This document shows, piece after piece, positions 1-9,600 of a DNA stretch of 26,019 bases. The stretch comes from JBJHCA01 sp050485785 (GTDB lineage Bacteria > Bacteroidota > Bacteroidia > Chitinophagales > Saprospiraceae), in the NCBI GenBank assembly GCA_050485785.1, contig JBJHCA010000045.1, positions 1 through 26,019 on the forward strand, read 5' to 3'. How positions within the stretch are numbered: position 1 is the stretch's first letter; the number at the start of each line of letters is the position of its first letter. Below the pieces are notes generated by a model. It saw nothing but the letters and a program-made list of their open reading frames with translations, was not told the DNA's origin and did not search any database. The position numbers and the translations under genes are program-made.

Positions 1-3000
1 GTGCCGTATCCCACGAGATGGTGCCGTTGACTACGTTGAGTCGGTTGGCTATATTGCGGAATCCGTATCCGGTATACTGAGCGTGGAGGTCCATACCCCG
101 GCCGTTATCTTCGTACATAATACTCAGCTGATCCGGTTCAAAGGTGGCATGAATATCGATTTTGCTGCAACCTGAGTGCTTTATGCTGTTATTCATCAGT
201 TCCTGCATAATTCTGTACAGTGCCAGCTCTGCGGAAGGGTCAAACCTGGGTTGTTCACCGGTATTCTTCACCTGCACACGGATAAGGCCTGTTTGGTTGA
301 TTTTTGCTGCCATATCTTTTACGGCCGCAAAAAAACCATACTTTTTTACGGATTCAGGACTCAGATTGAGCAACATATTCCTGAGGTCATCTACTGAAGA
401 ATCCAGTAATTCTTCGGCATATTTCTTTACTTGAAGGCCTTCGTCACCGGGACGCAGGTAGTTTTCGAGACTGCTGATATACAGTTTTAGTGCTGACAAA
501 CGGGTCCCCAGATCATCGTGGAGGTCACGGGCAAGGCGGCTACGCTCGTTTTCCTGGGCTTCTATTTCCGACTGCAGGCGAATGGCCTGTATTCTGTGGA
601 TTTGATTGACCCTGTAGCGGTAAAACAACCATACCAGAAGGACGGCAGCCAAAGCCAACAAAGCATAAAACCAGTTTTGCTGATAAAATGGCGGCACAAT
701 TATCAATGACAGCGACTGAACGGCAGATTCAATGCCGTTGCTGTTAATGGCTTTTACATGAAAAGTATATTTTCCACCTCTCAGATTGGTGTAGGCAGCC
801 CGGGGTTCAGCACTCTCCTCTGTCCAGGTCTGATTAACTCCTTCAAGCTTGTAGCTGTATTTAATGTTTGCGCTTCGAATAAAATTATGGGCGGTGAACT
901 CAAAGTTTATAAAGTTTTCACGGTAGTGAAGCCGGATGTTATCCGACGCCAGTAAGTGACCGGCAGGCCGGTCGAAAATACTGAAACCCGTGAGCATTAC
1001 CGAAGGGGTATCCTGTTTAAAGCTTATCTGCTCCGGCACAAAGGACACAATCCGTCCATAGCTGCCGGTATAAACCCGCCCTGTGTGATCCCTGTAGAAT
1101 CTGCCCAGAACTCCGGCTTCCGGCAGTCCCTCGCCGGGCTGAAATCGGTACCAATGGTTACCCGCAGGATCATAGATATCAAGCCCGCCCGAAGCGTTGA
1201 GCCATATCCTTCCCAAAGAGTCGGCAAAGATGCCATGGTATTGGTAATGCGGGCAAGAGAACCATTTAAAAACCTCCTGTTCAAAAGGTGTAAACCTGAA
1301 AAGCCCGCGACCATCGGCAATGGCATAAAAAACCGAATCGTTGATGCTGACCATATCCCTGACTGAGAAATGAGAACCGTCGTCCGGATGATAATACTTC
1401 AGGGCAAACACTTCAACACCCAATGAATCAGTATAGCATTTCCCCCGGCATCGGTCGAGATTGTTTAAAATTGAATCGAGTTGCCCTGTATGGGACAGGT
1501 AGGGATAAGGTTTAAAAATTATTCCAATATCGCGGGATAGCACCCAGGCATCTCCGCTTTGATCATTAATGACATTGTAAACCACCCCGTTGCGTTGAAT
1601 TCTCGAAATGGCATGGATAAAAAACCCTGAATGGTTGGATGCTGAAACTACAGCCATCCCATGGCCGAATACCGAAAAAACAAACACGTCCTCCCCCGCA
1701 AAATCTATTTCTTTGATGGCAATAATTCTAGAGGAAAACACGTCAAAAAAATCAAACATCCGTCTGGGTTCCTGATACATGGCCGTGATGGTCGCCGGCC
1801 GGGTAAAGGGTTCTTCGAGTACATAGGCAGTTTTAGTGGTACCCACCCATAGTCGCCGGTACTTTTCCGAATAGTAAATGCTGTGAACTGATTCAGGAAA
1901 CTCAGCCGTGCCGAAACCCATTTTCCTGAACAGGGTATCTGAGTGTGCTTTGATCCAGATTCCCGACAAGGTAGCCACAAACAAATGGCCATGTCCGCCG
2001 GTAATGCCGGTAACCGGATCTGAAGGGTCAGTGGCAGGTAGGCTTCCCGACAGGTATTCTACGGTAAAATGATCAAGCTCGGAAGCATACAGGTTGATAC
2101 CGCGGTCGGTGGCAATCCAGATATGCCCTCTTCTGTCTTTGTAAATCATGCGGATGAGGTTGGATGCCAGGCCGGAAGGATCATGACGGCGGTGGGTGAT
2201 GTTTCGGAAGCTCATATCGCTGAGATTCAACTGAAAAAAACCGCTGCGTTTGGTAGCCAGCCACAAAATGCTATCTCTGGAAGTAATACTGACTATTTCA
2301 TCATCATTGTTGCTTAAAGGTCTGTGGTCAAGCACCGCAAATTTTGCCCAGTGATCGGATTGTTCGCAATACCTGTACAGGCCATTATCCCATGCCCCGG
2401 CCCAGATTATTCCGTCATCGTCCAGATGCAAACCCACGGGCGTATGACCGGGATACGGGAACCGATCCATCGGGTTAGCATTGATGTACTTGAGCCTGTT
2501 TCCTTCAAGCCTGTTGAGGCCATTGGCCAGCTGTCCGGCATATATAGCCCGGTCAGTGGCCAGTAATGAAAAAAATCTGTAATTCAATTCCGGAGTATAA
2601 AACCTATCGTCTTCCTCAAAACAGTTTGCGTGTTCATTCAGTCGATGAATTCCCAAAAGGTCAAGACTCACATACACTTCATGGTGAGTGGTCACCAGGA
2701 TATCCAGAATTCGAGGCACAGAGGCATCAGCTTCAGAGGCGGTGCAAAATTCAGCGAACTGACCCGAAACGGGATCATACCGGCAAATACCGCCATCTTC
2801 AGTTCCAATCCACAGCTCCCCGTTTTTGCCGGCCCGGATCACGGTGATGATATTACCGCAAATGGATGCCGGATCATGGTCATCCTTGAGGAAGGAAGTC
2901 CAACGGTGACCGTCAAATCTGTTTAATCCACTTTCAGTACCTACCCACATATTGCCATAGCTGTCTTCTGCTATGCATGTTACAACATTATCCGACAAAC

Positions 3001-3106
3001 CGTCTCTGACTGAAAAGTGGATAAAAAACGGATCTCCTGCGAACAACGATGGCAAACAGGTACTCAGAAAGCTTATAAATAGCAACCTACGTATAATATT
3101 TTTCAT
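1..3106 (-). CDS. Two-component sensor histidine kinase with periplasmic propeller (3' end outside the window)
   Basis: The frame stays open from an ATG at 3106 down to the left edge (1035 codons), so the end of the kinase domain is missing. Residues 1-23 form a signal peptide ending in SLFA. Residues about 30-715 hold a dozen or so two-component propeller repeats, with strands such as GNMWVGTESGLNRFDG and GHIWIATDRGINLYA. Residues about 725-792 match a Y_Y_Y domain (KYSYKLEGVNQTW). A membrane helix lies near 808-830. The HisKA_3 phosphoacceptor box is RDLHDDLG, with His at about residue 863. An HATPase_c domain follows, with N box ELMNNSIKHS near 970 and G1 motif DNGRGMD near 1000; the window ends just after GYGFRNIANRL. 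The architecture predicts an inner-membrane kinase sensing a periplasmic or imported ligand and signalling to a NarL/LuxR-type response regulator, not visible here. It is divergent from the large operon, so regulation of that operon is possible but unproven. I saw no frameshift. Confidence 0.95.
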   Translation of the reverse strand, partial: MKNIIRRLLFISFLSTCLPSLFAGDPFFIHFSVRDGLSDNVVTCIAEDSYGNMWVGTESGLNRFDGHRWTSFLKDDHDPASICGNIITVIRAGKNGELWIGTEDGGICRYDPVSGQFAEFCTASEADASVPRILDILVTTHHEVYVSLDLLGIHRLNEHANCFEEDDRFYTPELNYRFFSLLATDRAIYAGQLANGLNRLEGNRLKYINANPMDRFPYPGHTPVGLHLDDDGIIWAGAWDNGLYRYCEQSDHWAKFAVLDHRPLSNNDDEIVSITSRDSILWLATKRSGFFQLNLSDMSFRNITHRRHDPSGLASNLIRMIYKDRRGHIWIATDRGINLYASELDHFTVEYLSGSLPATDPSDPVTGITGGHGHLFVATLSGIWIKAHSDTLFRKMGFGTAEFPESVHSIYYSEKYRRLWVGTTKTAYVLEEPFTRPATITAMYQEPRRMFDFFDVFSSRIIAIKEIDFAGEDVFVFSVFGHGMAVVSASNHSGFFIHAISRIQRNGVVYNVINDQSGDAWVLSRDIGIIFKPYPYLSHTGQLDSILNNLDRCRGKCYTDSLGVEVFALKYYHPDDGSHFSVRDMVSINDSVFYAIADGRGLFRFTPFEQEVFKWFSCPHYQYHGIFADSLGRIWLNASGGLDIYDPAGNHWYRFQPGEGLPEAGVLGRFYRDHTGRVYTGSYGRIVSFVPEQISFKQDTPSVMLTGFSIFDRPAGHLLASDNIRLHYRENFINFEFTAHNFIRSANIKYSYKLEGVNQTWTEESAEPRAAYTNLRGGKYTFHVKAINSNGIESAVQSLSLIIVPPFYQQNWFYALLALAAVLLVWLFYRYRVNQIHRIQAIRLQSEIEAQENERSRLARDLHDDLGTRLSALKLYISSLENYLRPGDEGLQVKKYAEELLDSSVDDLRNMLLNLSPESVKKYGFFAAVKDMAAKINQTGLIRVQVKNTGEQPRFDPSAELALYRIMQELMNNSIKHSGCSKIDIHATFEPDQLSIMYEDNGRGMDLHAQYTGYGFRNIANRLNVVNGTISWDTA

Positions 3107-3170
3107 ATTCAAACTAAACCAGTATCACCCACTTTCATACTTTAGGGTAGGGAAATTTTACTATCTAAGG

Positions 3171-3246
3171 TAATGCAGTGTTGCAAGTTAATGCAGTGAT
3201 TTTAAAATACCTAATCCCAATTATAATGCTATTGCACTGCGGTGCA
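3171..3246. promoter_or_regulatory. Candidate operator: TGCAGTG motif in three copies
   Basis: TAATGCAGTG occurs exactly at 3171-3180 and again at 3189-3198, a centre spacing of 18 nt. TTGCACTGC, holding the same core in inverted orientation (CACTGC), lies at 3232-3240 and overlaps a perfect inverted repeat TGCAC-TGCG-GTGCA at 3233-3246. The cluster sits 65-140 nt upstream of the kinase start and about 450-530 nt upstream of the giant gene. Repeated and inverted short motifs in a divergent promoter region suggest a binding site for a dimeric regulator. No factor can be named, and chance repetition of 7-10 bases is possible. Confidence 0.3.
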
Positions 3247-3432
3247 GGTCTTTGCTCAATTATTTACCCCGGCCACAATTGACAGGAACCCTGATTGGCC
3301 AAATTGAACTGGCAGGCATTAAAGATCGATATCTCACTGAATTTCAAATATCTACCCACCCAATGCGTCATTCAATCGACTAGCTGTGACATTCATAGGT
3401 CTGGTAAAAATGATAACAATAAGTACCAATTA

Positions 3433-3462
3433 ACTACCCTTTCGGGTAGTGGAATACCACCC
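3433..3462. other. Overlapping alternative hairpins
   Basis: ACTACCC (3433-3439), loop TTTC, GGGTAGT (3444-3450) is a perfect 7-bp stem. The right arm overlaps a second possible stem: GTGG (3449-3452), loop AATA, CCAC (3457-3460), extendable by GG/CC with a two-base bulge. The two stems exclude one another. No T tract follows, so this is not a standard terminator. It could be a protein-binding palindrome or, if transcription starts upstream of it, a leader structure. Confidence 0.3.
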
Positions 3463-3472
3463 TGTACAATTC

Positions 3473-3501
3473 TTTGGTGAAAAGAAAATCATAGAAATTT
3501 G
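3473..3501 (+). promoter_or_regulatory. Weak candidate promoter for the four-gene operon
   Basis: TTTG at 3473-3476 resembles the Bacteroidota -33 element. GAAATTTG at 3494-3501 matches the -7 consensus TAnnTTTG at all fixed positions but the first. The spacing is 17 nt. This would give a leader of about 190 nt before the ATG at 3700. Such short AT-rich matches are frequent by chance, so this is only the best candidate I found. Confidence 0.22.
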
Positions 3502-3699
3502 GGTTCGGCTAATTGTCATCACAGAAGGCACTGCCGGGTCTCATTCAATACAAACGATGATTGGTTGTTTGTCAGCAACTTAGCCCCGGCATCATGTAAT
3601 TTCAATTTCAGCCTGAAATAGACCTCTTGTACAACCCGGCCCAAATCCGAAACAATATTGCGGCCAGTATGGCCCATTGCTGATTAAAAAACCAGGAAA

Positions 3700-6600
3700 A
3701 TGCACCAAGCCCATTTACCCAGGCTGATCATCGTGCTTCAGTTTGCCATTTGCGCAGGATTATCCCTATTAGTTCTGCCCAGTAAAGTCAATGCCCAGTT
3801 CAATACGGTGATCATCGGCGAAAACCACCCGCAAGCTTTTGTACCTTCAAACAGCACTGCCGGCCCTATCAATATCTGGTTTCGGAGTTCGAAATACCGG
3901 GTTCACTATTCGCCGCAGGAAATTGCCGCTACCGGAATTTCTGCCGGGCTACTTGCCGGTATTGGGATTGACGTTTTCTCGGTACCTACCTATGCTTTAC
4001 CCGATTTCACCATCAGCGTGGGGTCTGCCCCATATAATATGCTGGATCAGGTTTCCTCTGCCGACCTTGAACAGGTATACAGCAGCAGCTTATTCACGCC
4101 TCAAGCCGGCGGATTTAACGATTTCCTTTTCGATCAGTTCGTTTTCTTCCCGGGTGATGAATATTTGATCGTGGAATTTTGCTTTAGCCAGGTACCGTCG
4201 TTTACTTCTTCCGGAGTGGTGAATTCATTTGCTGTCCAGCAATCCGATATCAATCAATATCTGAACTATCCTTCGCGGAATATCCGGGCAGATGGTTCCA
4301 ATGTTTGTTTCAATGAACCTACTTCCAATATCCTTTCAAAGCCGGTGCTCAAACTGTTGTTAACCGGCACCGAACCCAATGATCTTGGCGTTTCAAGACT
4401 GTTATCAACACAATACACCTGTTCAGGCAATTATACACCGCAGGTGGAGGTAGTCAATTATGGAACCAATGCCGTAAGCCAGTATCAGGTACAGTGGAAA
4501 CTTAACGGAATTCTACAGTCACCGTTCAGCGTAACCACTCAGCTCGACACTTTTGGAGGGTCGGGCAAGTATCGCGACACCATTGCTCTGCCGTCATTTG
4601 CCGTAGCGGAAACAGAGAATTTCCAGTTAAAAGTCTGGACACAGCTTCCCAACAATGAACCGGATCCCATCAGCTATAATGACACACTGAATACTCAGGT
4701 ATTCGGCGGCTATTCAGGTGAATTCACCATTGGCGGAAGCAGTCCTGATTTTCCGGGATTGCAGGCGGCACTTGATGCGATGAGTGATTTTGGCATGTGC
4801 GGACCGGTCAGTTTAAAGATCAGCCCGGGGACATACAACGGACAGTATCAGTTAAAATTTACCAAGCCTGAATCGCATCCACTAACCATTACATCGCTGA
4901 ATAATGACCCTGAATCGGTGGTGCTGCAATATACCGGTGGCAATTTTGAAAACCCGGAGTTGTTGCGCATTGAAGGCATTCATCAACTTGAAGTGAGCGG
5001 CCTTACCATCCAAAACACTAACCCTGCTGCAACTTATTCGCGACTTCTCAATTTCGTCCATGGCCTGGATCTGACCGTAGATAACGCTATATTCAATAAT
5101 CCGCATGACCTTAGTTCAACGTCCAACGCAGAGCTGATATTAACTGCTGCCCGGCAGATATCTGTCACCAATTCTTCATTTTCCGGCGGTTCTTACGGCT
5201 TATATAACCTGCAGCCATTCAGCACTCAGGAATTTCCGCAATACCATTTCGAAGTTTCAGGTAACACCTTCATCAATCAAAGGAATTACGGGGTGTACGC
5301 AGAATATCCGGGCAATGTCAACATAAACCGGAACACCGTACACTACAACCAAAGTTTCAGCAATTTTTATTCTGCTTTTTACTTATTTGCTCCTGCTAAC
5401 TATACTGATCATCAGATTTTTAATAACAATATTCACCTGCAAAAGCAGTTCGGCACCTGTTACGGCATCTATGCTACAGGCTACACGGGTCAGGTGGATA
5501 AGAAGTTTAGGGTTTACAACAACTCAGTGCACCTCGAAAGCGGAACCAACACTTCCTACGGCATTATGTTATCAGGCATTGCACCCGGTGAAGTTGATTT
5601 CAACACCATTAAAAATAGCGGTGAAAGTATCAATAATGTAGGGCTGTATATAAGCGGCGGCACATCAGTGATCCGAAACAACATATTTGCAGGGGCAGGC
5701 AGTTCAAGGCCTCTAGGAATGATTGCCACATCTGTCATAACCGGAAGCCACAACAATTTCCACTCTCCCGATGGAATACTGGCCGGTAATTTTTCCAATT
5801 CCATGCTGGCGTTTACACCCGAAGACCTCGCATTTTTACTGCCCGAAATAAGTCAAAGCACTTTCTACAATGCCGGTTTGGTTATTATGGATAACATTTT
5901 GTACCCGCGACACAGCGGGCTCAAAGGAACAGCTATGCCCATCGCGGGAATAAGTTTTGATCTTCTGGACGAACCCCGAAACAGCACTAATCCCGATCTT
6001 GGCGTGGTGGAGTTTCCTCTTTTACCGCTGGATGCAGGTATCGACGGATTGTCTGAACCGGGGAAACCTTTTGCAGCGGGAATCCGCCCACAAAAAGTTA
6101 TCCTAAGAAATCACGGGCAACAAGCGCTCACCAGTGTAACCATTGGCTGGAAAATGGGCGATGCAGTACAATCGCCGCATATGTGGACAGGAAACCTGGC
6201 CAGTGGTGATACTGCCAGTGTAACCATTGGTCAGTTTAACTTTCCGCAGGATACCGTTTTTAACCTGACAGCCTGGACCCTGAACCCCAATAATGCCGCA
6301 GATGGCAACCCTGAAAACGACACCCTCACTACCGGCCCGATTGGGGCTGCCCTCATTGGAACCTATAACATTGGAGGAATTAGCGCTGATTTTAACCATT
6401 TGACCGATGCCGTTTCAGCACTGAACCAGCTGGGCATTGCCGGTGCCGTCCACTTTTCGGTATTGCCGGGTACGTACACCGGAACATTCCCGTTCCATTA
6501 TCTGACCGTCAATGACCAGCCTTACCCATTCTCCATTTCAGGAACGGAAGGCGTTGAGATACATAAAGAGTTTTCCAGTCAGTATTACGGCATTTTTGAT

Positions 6601-9600
6601 TTTAAAAATGTGCGCCATGTGAGCATTAGTGACCTGAGCTTTTTCAAAAATACGACCGGTGGTGGTATAGTGTTGAGGGAGGGCAGCCAACACTTTGTGA
6701 TAGAACACTGCCATTTTAACATGTCTTCATCCAATATCGGTGCAGTTACCGCCTCTGCGCATCCCAACCAACTGGATTACAACTCCGGAGTAAGCCATGT
6801 GGTAGTACGGCACAACACTTTTGAAGGGGCCGGAGCTTCCGTGCGCTTGCTGGGCGAAATGGATACGGGCATTGCCGGCCATGTGCGGGTGGACTCCAAT
6901 ACATTTGACAACGCGGCATCAGCCATCAATATCTATAGCTTTGATTCGGTAACGGTTACCGCCAATGAAATCCAGTCGTATTTTGCCGGAGGCAATATGG
7001 TTGATGTGCGGTTTGGGTCGGGGTTGATTTTGGAAAAAAACATCATCAACGCTTCGAGCTTTGCACTGGTAGTTATTGACTTTGGCCCACTGGCCGACAT
7101 GCCCCTGCGGGTAGTTAACAACATGATTTCATCAAGAACCAGTACAGGGCTGTATCTGGGTGATGTTCAGCAGGCAAAGGTGTATCACAATTCCGTGCTG
7201 GCACCCACAGCTGTCCAGTTCAGGGATTTGATCACCGGCATGGATTTCAGGAACAACATAGTTTCGTCATCTAATTTTTATGTGATTTACGATGATACGG
7301 AAAGTCTGTCATCATTTACACATTTCAATTACAACCTCTATCACAGGCATACTGAGCCCTATAACTTTTATTTCAACGGTGTTAATCACACCGGAATCGG
7401 AGCATTGCAAACCAATTACCCGGGCAGTAATCAAAACTCACATGCAGGGGATCCGGTGTTTACTTCACCCACAGATTTACATGCCTATTCATGGCTGGCC
7501 TATGAAAAGGCTGATCCAACGGTGGGCGTGAGTACAGATATTGACGGTGACCCGCGGCCGCTAAGTCCGTCTACCCTCCCCGATATAGGTGCCGATGAGT
7601 TTATCTTGCCGGCCAATGACGCTGCCTTAATAGAACTGGTCCATCCCGTAATGCCCTTTGCCAAGGGAGTGCAGCCGATCAGTCTGGTATTGAGAAATAT
7701 GGGTGCAGCACCACTCACCGGCCTTCAGATCACCTGGACTTCCAACGGTGCTTCGCAACCCCTATACCAGTATAGCGGCAATCTGGGCCAAACGCTCTAT
7801 GATACCGTTACTATCGGATCTCTGCAGTTTGACGATAGCGAGTACCAAAGTCTTCACATCATTGCATCTCTTCCCAATGGCCAGCCCGATGCAAACCCAC
7901 TAAATGATACCCTGCATGTTGACTCACTGATTGCCTCCATGTCCGGCGTATATACCGTTGGGGGCAGTAACCCCGATTTTATCAATCCTGCTGCAGCAGC
8001 TGCTGCACTGGCCGAAAGAGGAGTAGCAGACACCGTTTGGTTCATGATTAGGCCGGGCACCTACAGCCAGCCCTTTGTATTGGGGAACTCTGGTCAGCAT
8101 TGTGAAATGCCTGTTTACTTTCAAAGTGAAAGCGGCAATGCATCGGATGTTGTGATCAACGGGAACACCACTTCCCCTCATTTAGGACTCATTACTATCA
8201 ATGGAGGCAGCGGATACAATTTTCACAATCTAACCATGGAAGGTACAAATAATAGGGTGTTTGAAATAAAAGCCGGAGCCGGTTGCATAACTGTAGATGG
8301 GTGCATCATTAATGGAGCCGCTACCACTTCACTCAATGGAACTGTGTTCCATTTGTTGAACACCGGGATTAATGAAATCAATATCACAAAAAATACTATA
8401 GCTCAGGGATCTTATATTCTGTATGGTGCATCAGCACCTCAATATGTAAATTTTTCCCATAATACCATAATGCAATATCGTTGGGGCGTTTACCTTGCCA
8501 TTGCAGGAAACTTCTCAATCACCTATAACAATTTCTCCAATGAAGCCGGCACAGGAGCACCCGTTTACATATCTGGCGGTCAGGGACAATCTGTAATTCG
8601 CAATAACTACATTCAGAATAGTAGCAATTATACACTTTTTGTAAGCTCCTACAACTCCGGTAATCAACCCGATAATCAACTCCATATCTACAACAATTAT
8701 CTGGAAAGCATGTCTGCAGGAAGTAACTTCAATCCAGTTTACTACGATGCAAATTCCCGAAATGTAAGCTTTCACCATAATACTATTAGACGGCAGCATA
8801 CCAATAATTATAATCCGGTATACCTGAGCACCCCTTTTGCCTATTTCTTCAGGAACAACCTTGTTTCCTCTACTACTGCAGGGCCCTTAATGTATCTCCA
8901 AAACGTGGATAGCTTGTTCCATGCATCCAACAACGGGTATCATCTTGTAAGCGGCAATCTGTACCATATCAACGGAACAGAATATGCTGACCTGGAAGCA
9001 GTACAAAATGTTATCGGAACAGATAATCAGTCGATACAGGTTGATCCGGCATTTTTGCAATTGAGCGGACCTGAGACTAAAAATATTGACCTGGCGCTGG
9101 GAGGAACGCCCATTCCCGGTGTTACGACGGATATTTTCAATAACCCAAGAAGTCTTCAGTCGCCATCCATAGGTGCGCTGGAGATTGAGCCCTACAATCT
9201 GGACCTGGCTTTACTGGATTTTATTGGCCCCATGCCCTTGTTTCCTTCAGGCTCACATGATGTGAACATTTCAGTGCAAAACGGCGGAGCCACCAATATT
9301 ACCGGCTTTACGCTCAACTGGTCTGTCAACGGAGTACCCCAAACTCCGTACATATGGACAGGAGTGTTAACTCCCGGGCAAAAAATAGAGTCCCTGTCGA
9401 TTGCCAGTGTAAATTTTGAAATCGCCCAACTATACCAGTTTGACATTAACATTGCCACGGTGAATGGTTCAGCGGGTGATGACTTTTCCGACAACAATGC
9501 CATAAGCTCTCAGGTACTTTCTCCTGCACTTTGCGGCACTTATACGCTTGGAGCTGTCAACAGCGACTTTGAGAGTTTCAGTCAGGCAGCTCAGGTCATG

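Larger units (their letters stand above)
3107..3699. other. Divergent intergenic region
   Basis: This 593-nt gap separates the divergent kinase gene and the four-gene operon, so it should hold promoters for both. The short reading frames in it have no recognisable product. It contains a TGCAGTG-type motif in three copies near the kinase side, overlapping hairpins at 3433-3462, and a weak Bacteroidota-type promoter candidate at 3473-3501; these are listed separately. An AGGA stands only 2 nt before the ATG at 3700, too close to be a convincing Shine-Dalgarno site. I see no tRNA or T-tract terminator here. Confidence 0.7.

Noticed and set aside
956..1366. 136-codon plus-strand frame inside the kinase region
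   Set aside because: The opposite strand encodes a continuous propeller and Y_Y_Y kinase, which fully explains this stretch.
3433..3450. Hairpin considered as a Rho-independent terminator
   Set aside because: No T tract follows on either strand and no gene ends nearby.
3295..3480. 61-codon frame in the intergenic region
   Set aside because: It has no recognisable composition, signal or ribosome-binding context, and it covers the hairpin and most of the promoter candidate region.
3694..3697. AGGA before the giant gene as a Shine-Dalgarno site
   Set aside because: It is only 2 nt from the ATG, too close, and Bacteroidota commonly lack Shine-Dalgarno-driven starts.
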